A stretch of DNA of 52,500 nucleotides from Apophysomyces variabilis (lineage: Eukaryota; Mucoromycota; Mucoromycetes; Mucorales; Mucoraceae), in assembly GCA_002749535.1 (NCBI GenBank), contig MZZL01000102.1, positions 1-52,500 of the forward strand, read 5' to 3'. Every line of letters begins with the position of its first letter. Positions within the stretch are counted from its first letter, which is position 1. The position numbers and the translations under genes were made by a program. Under the pieces are notes generated by a model. It made no database searches. It saw only the letters and a list, made by a program, of their open reading frames with translations, and was not told the DNA's origin. Of this stretch, positions 22,993-32,698 are shown piece by piece.

Positions 22993-25818
22993 TTAAATTT
23001 CTGTTGTTGTGTCCGAATCCGGAACTGGATTTATGCTGTCCATGTCTGGGAAAAGTCTGGATAGTGCGTCAGCGGGATTTTGCGACCCCTTTCTGTAGTG
23101 TACTTCAAAGTCGTATTCCATAAGTGCGACAGCCCAGCGTGCGATTTTCGCTCCAGGCTTCGGATTGTTCAGGATGTATTTTAATGCGGCATGATCCGTG
23201 TTCAGAACAAAGTGCCTTCCCGCTAGGTAATGTCGGAAGTGGTTGACGGCCCATATGATGGCCAAAGCTTCCACATGTGTGGCCGCGTATCTCCTCTCTG
23301 CATTCCTCAATGTCCGGGATGCGTATGCTATCACCGTCTCACCTTCTGGAGTGCCATCCTTCGATTGCGACAACACCGCTCCCACTCCAATTCCTGATCC
23401 ATCTGTTGTCAAGATTTGCACTAGCTGTCTATCAGGGTAAGCGAGTACTGGTGGATTCGTCAACACCTTTTTGAAATAGTCGAAAGCCTCTTGTTGTTCA
23501 TCACCCCATTCAAACGGAACGTTCTTCCTTGTCAATTTTGTTAGGCGTTCGGCTCTCTGCGCATATTCGATAACAAATCGCCGGTAATAACCTGTGGTGC
23601 CCAAAAAGGAGCGTATCTCATTGCGGTTGCGCGGTGCTGACATTTGCATTATTTTCTCCACGTTTCGCTCGGTCGGTAGAATCCCTTTGGTCGTGATAAT
23701 GTGACCTAAGTATTCCACGCTTTCCTTCGCAAAGCAACACTTTGCCCGTTTCAACCGTAACCCATATTCCTTGCAGGTTTCAAAAACCAACTGTAAGTGT
23801 TCCAAATGTTCTTCCTCTGTGCTTGAGAACACAATGATGTCGTCGATAAACACATACACAAATTTACCGATATAAGGTCGTAAAATCGAAGTCATCACCC
23901 TTTGGAACGTGGCTGGTGCTGCAGTTAACCCGAACGGCATCACCAGGAACTCAAAGGTGCCATATTTGGTAGTGAACCCCGTCTTTTGGATTGAATCTTC
24001 TGACATAGGTATTTGCCAGTATCCCGAAGCTGCGTCTAAGGTGCTGAAAATTGCTGCTCCCCCCAGTGAATCAATCAGATCGTCTATATGTGGTAGTGGA
24101 TATGTGTCCTTAACGGTAATTTTATTCAACCGACGGTAATCTTGGCATATACGTAGTTCCCCCGACTTTTTGCTCACGAAAATGATAGGCGCGGTCCATT
24201 CTCCATCGGACGGCCTAATGATATTCTCCTCAAGCATCTTATCCAGCGCTTGCTTCAGGTAGTCGTCTTCTTTCCATGTGACTCGGTATGGCCGGCTAGT
24301 GATTGGCTCTTCTGTAGTAGTACGTATTTGATGTTCAAAGCCCTTCACACGCCCCAGACCGCTCTTTTCCACGAAACACTCAGCATATTTTTCCACAATT
24401 GCTTGCACCTTCGCGGGTATTTCTTTTACTTCCTTTATGCTATGACCGTCATCTTCACCGGTGTATAACTCTGCGCCTTCCGTTTCGCTCACGGTTGCGG
24501 AGTAAACTTTTGACACGGCGTACGTTTGCTTTTCCCCTTCTGTCATGGGTCGACCTTGCACTGTTACCCCTCTCCTGCCATCCTTTATCGGCACGTATAT
24601 CTGACGGTTCGTAGGGTTCGGTGTTACGTTGTACTTTTCAAACCAGGTCATGCCCAGAATTAGCAGTTCGTCTGGTCGGTCTTGAACAACGAAATGTTCT
24701 GGCCGTAACTTTCCTCCAACACGCACAGGTACGTTCTCGCAGACACCGTTTGGAGTAGAGAGAGTCCCGTCCAAGAGTTCAACTACCATGGTGTCGCTAT
24801 TCACTTGTAAACCTAGTTTCTGCACCAACGGTAAGCTTATAATCGATGGTCCAGCTCCCGTATCGGCTACAGCTTGCTTCACCGTGTAATTCTTGATTTC
24901 CACAGGCACAACCAATGGAGACGAGTTGCGAATAACGGTAGGGTCGTATGGATAGTCGAATATTGTATCATCGGATTCGTATCCAGATAGATTCCCTTCT
25001 GTCTCACTCTCGAATTCGGAAAAAGGCTCATCTTCGGACGTGTCAAATAAATAATCATCTTCTTCCTCGGACTCGCTTTCTTCTTCAATTTCGGCCTCCT
25101 GATTTTTGCGTTTGGCATGGGCTCCGTAAGCGACGTGCACTCGCGCCATCTGACTGACTGCTTCTGGCGGTGGTCTGTCCTCAGTCCCCTTGCCTTTGTC
25201 GTTCTTTTTCTTTGGTGGTTTTCTTCCATGCAAGAAACGCAATCCTGCTTGTACGTCCTTCGCAGCCTCCTTATCAATCGCCAAGAGTTGCGCCAGCGAG
25301 ATTTTACTATCAGTGTGCTTGAGAGTATTCCACACATCACTTTTAGCAACAGCAACCTCCAATTTCCGAGGTGGTGCTCTTTTCTTTTTCCGCTTTGTCA
25401 CAGCAACGTTCCCGACACTTTCCATTGACTGTGTAATCGGTGTAGTGGTTTGTGAGCTTGCCATTGTTTGCACCGGGACGATTCCTTGGGTAGACACACC
25501 TCCTTGAGTGGACGTTTGTGGTGCGCCCGCCATGTTTGGGTTTGACGGTCCCGGTAGTGTCATCTCATGTCTTGCTTGTTTTCTAGGCACTCCACTTACT
25601 ACGGATCCTGACACCTCTGAACGAGTTCGAGTTTGACCCAATCCTGGAGCAGACCAAACACGGACTCCTTGGACTGTGTACGCGTTTTGCGCATTCTCAG
25701 CTTTACTTCTCTCTTTGCTTGAAGAATTTTGTTCGAACGGAGTATTTTCATCGCGGGCAGTAGGTTCTCCAGCATCTACTGCCCCTCGCCTTTTCCCTGA
25801 TACTGTAACTGGGGACAT
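22993..25818 (-). CDS. Ty3/gypsy Pol: protease, reverse transcriptase, RNase H
   Basis: The open frame has 941 codons. The retropepsin motif DTGAGPSI lies at about residue 317. The RT catalytic YVFIDDII is at about residue 652, and the RNase H start TTDGSGIGVGAVLSQ at about residue 803. The frame overlaps gag by 43 nt in the -1 frame, and a slippery heptamer lies inside the overlap, so Pol is probably made as a Gag-Pol fusion. The ATG listed as start is therefore not needed. The frame ends at a TAA before the integrase. An acidic, low-complexity linker precedes the protease. Confidence 0.92.
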   Translation of the reverse strand: MSPVTVSGKRRGAVDAGEPTARDENTPFEQNSSSKERSKAENAQNAYTVQGVRVWSAPGLGQTRTRSEVSGSVVSGVPRKQARHEMTLPGPSNPNMAGAPQTSTQGGVSTQGIVPVQTMASSQTTTPITQSMESVGNVAVTKRKKKRAPPRKLEVAVAKSDVWNTLKHTDSKISLAQLLAIDKEAAKDVQAGLRFLHGRKPPKKKNDKGKGTEDRPPPEAVSQMARVHVAYGAHAKRKNQEAEIEEESESEEEDDYLFDTSEDEPFSEFESETEGNLSGYESDDTIFDYPYDPTVIRNSSPLVVPVEIKNYTVKQAVADTGAGPSIISLPLVQKLGLQVNSDTMVVELLDGTLSTPNGVCENVPVRVGGKLRPEHFVVQDRPDELLILGMTWFEKYNVTPNPTNRQIYVPIKDGRRGVTVQGRPMTEGEKQTYAVSKVYSATVSETEGAELYTGEDDGHSIKEVKEIPAKVQAIVEKYAECFVEKSGLGRVKGFEHQIRTTTEEPITSRPYRVTWKEDDYLKQALDKMLEENIIRPSDGEWTAPIIFVSKKSGELRICQDYRRLNKITVKDTYPLPHIDDLIDSLGGAAIFSTLDAASGYWQIPMSEDSIQKTGFTTKYGTFEFLVMPFGLTAAPATFQRVMTSILRPYIGKFVYVFIDDIIVFSSTEEEHLEHLQLVFETCKEYGLRLKRAKCCFAKESVEYLGHIITTKGILPTERNVEKIMQMSAPRNRNEIRSFLGTTGYYRRFVIEYAQRAERLTKLTRKNVPFEWGDEQQEAFDYFKKVLTNPPVLAYPDRQLVQILTTDGSGIGVGAVLSQSKDGTPEGETVIAYASRTLRNAERRYAATHVEALAIIWAVNHFRHYLAGRHFVLNTDHAALKYILNNPKPGAKIARWAVALMEYDFEVHYRKGSQNPADALSRLFPDMDSINPVPDSDTTTEI

Positions 25819-26684
25819 TCACGCTTAAGGTGACCCTTTTCGCCACACACGTAACAGCGATTGAACCATTCCTGCTTTTCTTCTTGGTTAAATGGTCGAC
25901 CACTACCCATTTCACCAGTTTTTTCGTATGTTCTCGGAGCTGTTTGTTGTCGCTGTCTCAGATTTTGAGGTTGCACCAAGTGGATTTTGAGCGTATTCCG
26001 AAAATTCTCAACCAAAGAGTCAACGATGCTGTCGTCAATACTAGGCGATCTTCCTAAACTTCCTTCACTGCAACTGCTAGGACCTGATGTTAAGTATAAG
26101 GGCGTCATGTTATAATCGGTCTTGTGATATTTGTTTCTGAGCGTTTCAATTCTCTTCGCCTCACCAACTGCATCGATATATGTAGCGGGTCTTACTTTTT
26201 CCACTTCATACGCTAATTCAGGTTTTAGCGCTTTGATGAATCGCCGCTTCTTTGTGGTTTTATCTTTAATATCCAATCGTATGAATAACTCTTCCAGATT
26301 CAGCTGTAATTGGCTCACAGTTCGATCTCCTTGCTGCATAGTCTCCAACTCAGTCCACCACGCTTCACGGGTTTCTTCGGAAACAAAAAATTCAAGAAAT
26401 TCCCGTTCAAAGTCAATCCAATTTTTGATGTTGGATTCAACTGAGACCCACCACGCGAGTGCTGTTCCTTTCAAGAGAGATGCTGTTATCGTTAATGTAA
26501 CATGATCACTCATCATTGACCCCTTTCTGAGTCAGTCGATCGATTTAATCCAAGTGATCGGATTTTCATCAGGTCTTCCATAAAAACGGTCTGGCTTATC
26601 GATATAAGCTCTAAGATTTGCTGCTGTTATTCCTTTTTCATTTCCACTGATGTTGTCCATTATTTGGTCTTCAATTTTCGACAT
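25776..26684 (-). pseudogene. Ty3/gypsy Gag with one in-frame stop
   Basis: Capsid/nucleocapsid precursor. The natural ATG appears to be at 26684. The frame runs through an ENPITWIK block to a TGA at 26532-26534, then continues open from MMSDHV (26516) to the stop at 25776. The second part has the usual LLKGTALAWW gag motif and a C-terminal zinc knuckle CYVCGEKGHLKREC. The TGA sits where many gags have a hydrophobic or aromatic residue, so a single point change is likely; readthrough cannot be excluded. In other respects this gag looks intact. Confidence 0.85.
25791..25797 (-). promoter_or_regulatory. Candidate -1 ribosomal frameshift site between gag and pol
   Basis: On the element strand the heptamer G GGA AAA is in the gag reading frame, within the 43-nt gag/pol overlap. 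Slippage by -1 gives exactly the pol frame (GGG AAA). It is six codons before the gag stop. No downstream pseudoknot was evaluated. Confidence 0.65.
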
Positions 26685-26779
26685 TTTGCTTAATTTTAAT
26701 TATTTCTTTGTTGTTGGTTTTTTTTTTTTTTGGTTGTATGTATAAAATACGTCAACGTGTTGAACAGTTTGTTTTAAAT

Positions 26780-26796
26780 GCGCGGCTTCTCCACCA
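26780..26796 (-). other. Candidate primer binding site
   Basis: Four bases after the 5' LTR the element strand reads TGGTGGAGAAGCCGCGC. It begins with the TGG expected for pairing to a tRNA CCA end. I cannot assign the complementary tRNA from memory. Confidence 0.5.
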
Positions 26797-26800
26797 AAAA

Positions 26801-27260
26801 TGACACGTTGCGGTATTGAGCAAATGCTTTTATGAGTAAGTCTATGTCTTCTGATGCTGTGCTTTCTTTTTATGATAGTTAAACGGTAATCTTTCATGCT
26901 GTGCTTTATCAATTAGCGTTGCTGAGGGTGTAGCATACAAAACAACTGTTCAATTTTAGGCGAAAACTTTTTAATAAGCTAAAAAGAGATCCCAGAACCG
27001 GGATTGCCCATACAGCAATAATAAAGACTAATCTGCGCTTAAAAATATAATTGCGAATAAAAATAAAATATAACGAGAAGAAGGATTTTGTGTTCACGCT
27101 GACAGAAAAACTCAAAAAAAGTAAAGAAGAATATAAATGAATAATGTAAAACCAAAAGTAAAAGAAATCTATAAGTAAATCGTTCGTCTATCCCCACTCT
27201 CAGCTTTTACGGTCATTTTTCGGTAGGAACGTCCGCTCCCAACTAGTACACACCGTGTCA
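26801..27260 (-). repeat. 5' LTR of the Ty3/gypsy element
   Basis: 460 bp, identical to the 3' LTR except at three sites. As the 5' LTR it should hold the element promoter, reading away from the tRNA gene. Confidence 0.93.
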
Positions 27261-27269
27261 CCCATCTCA

Positions 27270-27343
27270 GCTCTTATGGCGCAATTGGCTAGCGCGTCTG
27301 ACTGTTAATCAGGAGGTTGGTGGTTCGAGCCCACCTAGGAGCG
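27270..27343 (+). tRNA. tRNA-Asn (anticodon GUU)
   Basis: A 74-nt cloverleaf. The acceptor is GCTCTTA with TAGGAGC. The D arm is GGCGC..GCGC. The anticodon stem is TCTGA/TCAGG with loop CTGTTAA and anticodon GTT at 27304-27306. The T arm is GTGGG..CCCAC-like with GGTTCGAGCC. The discriminator is G and there is no intron. A T run downstream (27358-27365) can end Pol III transcription. The LTR element ends 9 bp upstream. Confidence 0.95.
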
Positions 27344-27383
27344 TTTCTGTTTTGCTCTTTTTTTTAAAAAATGTCGTAACACT

Positions 27384-27982
27384 GTCGTATCGATCCCGAT
27401 CTGAAATATACCAAACAAGATCTACAAGGATGATAGACGAAAGATAACAATACAATAAAATAAGAGAAGATAGATAATGTTTATTTCTTTTGGTTTCGCT
27501 GATATTTATAATGTCTGATTCTATAGTCTATTGTTGTAAGCTTGACTTCGGGTGAGTCATGGAGTGTTGCTTGTGTGACCATTGTCGCAATGACTCACGC
27601 TGAAAGAGGTCGTGCTACCAAGTAGCATAGTTGTACAAAAGGAATTCCAAAAGAGGTAAAAGGTATACGACAACACAAACTGTCCCACCAATCACGGTCA
27701 AGAGTTTAAGATGGTAATCTTCGGCCTTCTTCCCAAAAATGTCATGAACTACAAGAAGTACTCTCGGTTATCGACTTTGACGTAATGCTCTCAATTGGTT
27801 TCCTTTTGCATCCCATTGCCGACAAGGATTACATAATGTAGCTAGAATCAAAAGATATAAATATTAGACAGACAAGACAGAATAAACATCATCCTTTTAT
27901 CTATCGTTTATTTTATTCATTGGACTCGTCGATCATCCTTGAAGATCTTGTGCGGACTATTTCAGATCGGGATTGACACGAC
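27384..27982. mobile_element. MITE-like element with long terminal inverted repeats (about 100 bp)
   Basis: The left end gtcgtatcgatcccgatctg and its following 80-90 bp match the reverse complement of the right end, which closes with cagatcgggattgacacgac. The arms are clearly related but diverged. No coding frame lies between them. It starts about 40 bp after tRNA-Asn. Similar ends recur in the next kilobase, so it belongs to a local family. Confidence 0.65.
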
Positions 27983-27994
27983 AAAAAAATGTTG

Positions 27995-28645
27995 TGTGTC
28001 GTATTGTCGTTGCCGTATTCTGAGCTGGAAATCTAGTGGCCAGATAGGGTTGAGACAGGTGTAGAAGACAATGAAATAAAGATAAACGGATAGAATGATA
28101 ATCTATTCTTTTCGATCGTCTGCGTATTTATATCTTTTTGCTACAATTCTAATTACATAATAATAGTGGTAATAACTATAAGAAAGGAAAACTATGCCGA
28201 TATGGTGAAACTGTAACCATGAAGAGGGGCTCAGCAATGTGCGGCGACAGATCAGAAATGGACTTCTTGAAGATGCCTGTTTTTAGAATGATGGCCGAAG
28301 CAAAAAGGAAGCTACCCTTTATGGATCTTGGCTGTGATTGGTCGGAAGTTCTTGACTACGACAGTATGCTTTTTGCTACTTTCGGAATACGCACGTTCCA
28401 CACGATCGATTGGTAACACGAACGCTCAATATGACTGACGCTTTATAGAAGTGTGCTCCAAGTACAACTCTCCATGACTCACATCCCGTCAAGCTTACAG
28501 CAAAGCAGTTAGTATAAATATCTAAAATAGAAAACACAATAAACATTATCCATCGTTTGTCTTTATTTGTTATTGTCACTTTCGTCTATCTTCCTCGGTG
28601 ATCTTGCACGGTTATATCAGATCAAGGATTGATACGCCACGTGCG
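27995..28645. mobile_element. Second MITE-like element of the same family
   Basis: A left segment near 28060-28105 (gaaataaagataaacggat) and a right segment near 28530-28640 (caataaacattatcc, then cagatcaaggattgatacg) form diverged inverted arms resembling those of 27384-27982. The limits are approximate. The short frame at 28219-28416 inside shows no recognisable domain. Confidence 0.5.
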
Positions 28646-28678
28646 CGGTATTTTCTTCCTGGCAAAGGTCAAACCCAC

Positions 28679-28810
28679 TGGGGATCAAGGGTAACAAAAG
28701 AGATAGAGAATAAACGGATGATTATCTTTATTGCTAAACAAACCTACGGATATTTATATGTTTTCTAAAACTAGTTATAACTATGCCGAGACGGCCGAGC
28801 TTTCAAAATA
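28679..28810. repeat. Third, partial copy of the repeat family
   Basis: It contains tcaagggtaacaaaag, ataaacggatgat and ctttattgctaaa as in 1684-1770, followed by aactatgccgag, which is shared with 28190-28205 of the previous element. Only one end was found. Confidence 0.5.
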
Positions 28811-30926
28811 AGTAAAATAAACGGACAAGAAATTATGTAATATTTCGTTGAGCATGGTCTTCCTGGAGATGTTGCTGATTTGTGATGAAGACCGATGCGT
28901 TAGACGTTTGCCGTTTTTGGACCAAGGGCGATCTGACCAAAAAGTGTGTCACTATAATCTTGCATGCACGACAAAAAAAGGAAAAGAAAAGTTTTATACA
29001 GTTTGCATTCTTTTTGCTTTGATTATGAGCTGAGGAAACTAAACAGAGTTCTTTAGGGACATGGAAGAATTGGAAGACGACATTAGAGTCAAGATCCTTT
29101 AACAAAGCATTGTACAAATAGAGAAGAAACCGGTACAACAGAAGCTTATTTTTCCAAAACCCCATCTTATCCAGTTGTTCGTTTCTCTGACCTTCTGCGA
29201 GTTTGATGGATCATCTACGTTACAGCGATTCGGGGCAAAGCCCATATCGAAGAAACAATAATTCTTAGCTGATAAAAGTTCGCCTACTATACGACCTTAA
29301 AGCGTACATATCAAATTTATATTTTGCTAGTGAGACGGTAATCACGGTACCATTGCCGATGCCTTTTGCGTTATTCAGAAGTGAGCACGACATTGTTAAA
29401 TAGCATTACCATCAGTCAAGCGATCAGGAACAATTATTGCATTAAATACATCAAGAAGTACCGTTAACGAGCGGGTAACTAAACTTTAGCAGCAAGATGT
29501 AGACACTAATTCCAGCTGATCAAGTCTTGTTACAGTTAGGTTAATCGCAGATTTGTTGCCGGGGGAGCATCATTTTATACAGTGCCACAGAGTGACTATG
29601 GTAAGCAGCACGTTGTGAGACAGTTGGTCCGTTGCCGAGCGCACAACGGATGAAATTTTGTTTTTCTGTTGGAAGCTTTAACACGTTTGCCACAGTGGTG
29701 TCGGGGAGTTTCGAAAAGTTTGAACAATCGCCCTTTTCAACTGTGCTTTTTCGATGTCTCTCGTATCCTCCATGCACACTAGGCGTCGAAGCCATGGCCT
29801 ATTCCGAGTAACCCTCGGGATCTAGAAGGATGTCATTATGAAAGCGTTTCAACTCGTAGAAGCTGGTTATTCAATGTCCATCATATAAAGTCACCAACAA
29901 TGAAGCGCAAGTTGGTGAATTGAAAACAGTACACATCGTCCACTGTTGCTTGGACAGTACTTTATCAATTTATGCTTAACTACCCCGGGCCATCAGTACA
30001 GTTACATAATCGCAATCAATCTCCAAGACGTACTCCATCAATACAGTGGGCGAGATACGCTACTGGGCGTTCAGTGTTAATAATTGGACGTTCACGCGAT
30101 TCTAGTTTAGGGATTTCTTGTTATCCGTTATCGGAACAAAGAATGCTAGAAGTGTTACTGGTGAACACAGCATTGTGGTTCGACCCATAAACATGCTACA
30201 CTATTTCTGGAAGCTGTGCATCACATGGATTCTTGCTCCCTGTTGGCCGTTTGAAGGTGGTCTTTCCTAAGCATTCCCGAAAGTGCTCGTGGTGTGTTTT
30301 GAGCCTATCTGGCATATCAGGTACTCATCGATCGTGATTACATGAGTCGCCTGAACTGGTCCTGCTCGCAGATATATCGATGTATTCCCATTCTTTATAT
30401 GGATAAGCGGATTCATTCACTGATCTGGAGTTTTGCAGTTTGATGCACCAAATGAAGTTTAGCAGGTGATACAGATGTAACAGCCCTCTCCATGGAAGCA
30501 ACTGATCCATTCTTAATTTAATTGAGTTTAAAGTGGGTGACCATTGGCAATGAATGACCTGCGTTTGTTAGGTAGCCATCTATAGATAACTGCATCGGTA
30601 CCAACATTTTACGCTATCTACGCAATTGGTAAAACTAGGTTTAATGCAATTTTATGTAGATCTTCAATTTTGCTTTAGGGGAATGAAAGGAAGATGACTA
30701 CTTAAATAGTGATGAAAAAGTTACAATGGTTTTTTAATCAAAATAGGTACAGTAGTTAAGAGGCAGATGTCTAATTTACAAGGGTGACAGGTTCATTGCC
30801 TCCCTTCTCCGTTTTTTTTTTCTCTTCCCTTTCTCTTTTCCCGAGCCAATTTCCCCAACAGCAGTAATGAACTTGCACACCTTTTTTTCTTTCTTCGATC
30901 TCGCTCCCCAGTCTCTCCTGATTTGG
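28811..30926. other. Gene-poor stretch, no confident feature
   Basis: Open frames here are short (up to 110 codons) and lie on both strands without splice partners or known motifs. A minus-strand frame at 29541-29795 (84 codons) begins at an ATG and has a fairly normal amino-acid mix; I cannot identify it. A pyrimidine-rich tract at 30806-30840 lies just downstream of the next gene's stop. Confidence 0.35.
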
Positions 30927-31775
30927 TCAATCCTCGCGCCGAGATCTACCTCGCTTGAATGGAGGTTCATACCATGAGTCTACGTTCATGTTACTCATCG
31001 GTCGGCCCATAAAAGTAAATTCTGAGGGAGTATAGCGTCTTTTGAAACCATCTACAACACCATCTTGATGTGCTTCGTTATTCCATGCTGCAGAATTGAC
31101 TTGATTTGCGTAAGAGGGTGGTAGATGAGGCGTCTCGTGTGATAGCGTAAATGTGAACTGAGAATTTGGGTCGATCTGGAAAGGATTGGAAGGTGGTGGT
31201 AATGGCGGCGCTGCTGCTGCTGGCGCCGATACCGCTGCTGTTGGTGTCGCCGGTGGTATGACGGAGGATGCCTGAAAGCCAGACGGCACACTCGGGGTAC
31301 TGTTCGTTTGGTAACCGCCAGCAGATGGGTGAAATGCTCCCTGAGAAGGTTTAAATTCATCCCCTGTTTGCAAACGTTGAGCAGTGTTAGCATTGGCATT
31401 AGAGTTTGTGGTTGCTGCTGCCTGGTGGTTGGTCACCATAGATTCTTCAGACGGGCAGCCCATTTCCGATGTCAACTGTGCATTTCGTTGCCGGGCAAAA
31501 GCCAGGAGATCTTCGACAGGTAAAAAGCCTCGTTCCACTGGCATTGGAATAGAATCATTACGTTGGGATATAGTTGTACTAGGATGAGAGGTAATAAATC
31601 CGTACAGATCTTGGAGGGCCTGCTGATAACCAGCCGCATATGCCTTCCGATTCTGGACTAGGGAATCTTTATATAGTGTGGTGACCTTCAAAGCCGCAGC
31701 CTTGAAGGAATCAATCAGTGCATTTTCAGTCGATTCGTACGAATCGAGGATGGAGCTAGTATTTTGCTGATTCAT
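30927..31775 (-). CDS. HAPSTR1/C16orf72-like protein (tentative)
   Basis: A single-exon frame of 282 residues. Residues about 15-60 form a helical stretch with LYKDS, an Arg/Lys-x-AY and a GYQQAL motif. A second short helix with VEDLLAFARQR follows. This pattern resembles the animal HAPSTR1 (C16orf72) core, a HUWE1-associated stress-response protein, but the match is from memory and weak. The middle is Ala/Pro/Gln/Asn-rich and presumably disordered. The C-terminus ends in a basic FKRGRSRRED tail that could be a nuclear localisation signal. The start at 31775 is the first ATG. It is divergent from trpC, with a 0.9-kb shared upstream region. Confidence 0.55.
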   Translation of the reverse strand: MNQQNTSSILDSYESTENALIDSFKAAALKVTTLYKDSLVQNRKAYAAGYQQALQDLYGFITSHPSTTISQRNDSIPMPVERGFLPVEDLLAFARQRNAQLTSEMGCPSEESMVTNHQAAATTNSNANANTAQRLQTGDEFKPSQGAFHPSAGGYQTNSTPSVPSGFQASSVIPPATPTAAVSAPAAAAPPLPPPSNPFQIDPNSQFTFTLSHETPHLPPSYANQVNSAAWNNEAHQDGVVDGFKRRYTPSEFTFMGRPMSNMNVDSWYEPPFKRGRSRRED

Positions 31776-32698
31776 GGTATTCCTTACAGGAACTTAAAAA
31801 AAAGCCTCGTGCTTATAGTGTCGCTGGAGCGGGATTGTCGGCGGGTTAAGAAACAAGTCACCTTAACCCCCTTTTCGAATTCAGAAAATCCAGGTTGTCT
31901 GGTTGTGCACAAATCACCTTGACTTGACATCTTCTTGTTCTAACGTTGACAGAGCAGTTTCTCTTTTGTAATCTATTTATAATAGTTTAGGATTAGAATT
32001 AATTTATTCAACAACGATAAGCATTAATTGTATTTTATTGTTATTGTTTAAAGAAGTAGACCCCTTTTAGAAATAGAGCGTCAGAGTTGGCGGGTCTTGT
32101 TGCTTTGCGCGGTTACAAACCCTAATCAACTATTAACTGCAATTATTAGGATCTTGAAGCATTTCATGATGCGAAGCGGTTTTTGGTGGACTATCTTTTA
32201 TCTGATGTAATGGTTAAATGAAGACGGAGGGGAAGAATATCCTTACACATACAATGCAAATATTAGTAGTATGCATTCTCTTCTACTTGTATGTAAAAGA
32301 CAAAGCGATCACAATGATACATGATGCAATACAGAAGTCACCGTCCTATAACAGGTTGGTACTGTGCACCACCTTTTTCTTTTACCTATTTCAAGAACCG
32401 AAAGAACGATTCCCTGCTGATCTCTAATAGCTAAGAAAGGCAGAGTAATAAGTGGAATTGATTAAAAAAAGCAGCAATAGAATACAATGGCTAGTTTGTT
32501 ATAAGACTAAAAAAACAGATGCCATCTATTGCAATGATCCAGAAACCGATTCCTTTTGTTTAAAGAGTGAGGTGCCAGAAAAGAAAAAAAAGTTCATGTC
32601 CCAATCATGAAATGACTCACAGTGAAAAAAATCCAGATTATAAAGTCCGTCTCGACGCTCTTGTTCATTGCCTCATTCTCATCGTCTTCTTCCCTGCT
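31776..32698. other. Divergent intergenic region before trpC
   Basis: AT-rich, with no plausible gene. The trpC frame is open upstream to 32567, but the sequence there does not resemble the family, so it is treated as 5' UTR. Both neighbouring promoters should lie here; no specific binding site was identified. Confidence 0.4.

Larger units (their letters stand above)
20961..27260 (-). mobile_element. Ty3/gypsy LTR retrotransposon, young, inserted upstream of tRNA-Asn
   Basis: A 6,300-bp element transcribed on the minus strand, with 460-bp LTRs at both ends, a candidate primer binding site, gag, a pol frame (protease, RT, RNase H), an integrase frame and a polypurine tract. The order PR-RT-RH-IN defines Ty3/gypsy. 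No chromodomain is visible after the integrase. LTRs begin TGACACG and end CGTGTCA and differ at 3 of 460 positions. The flanks carry a CCCA duplication (or CCCAT if the first T belongs to the target). The 5' LTR ends 9 bp before the tRNA-Asn gene, divergent from it. Coding breaks in gag and between RNase H and IN may make this copy non-autonomous. Confidence 0.92.

Noticed and set aside
28219..28416. Short protein-coding gene inside a MITE-like element
   Set aside because: 65 codons with no domain, no splice partner and located inside a repeat; chance is sufficient.
32567..32698. Longer N-terminus for trpC
   Set aside because: The amidotransferase domain starts right after the ATG at 32699; the upstream frame has no counterpart in the family.
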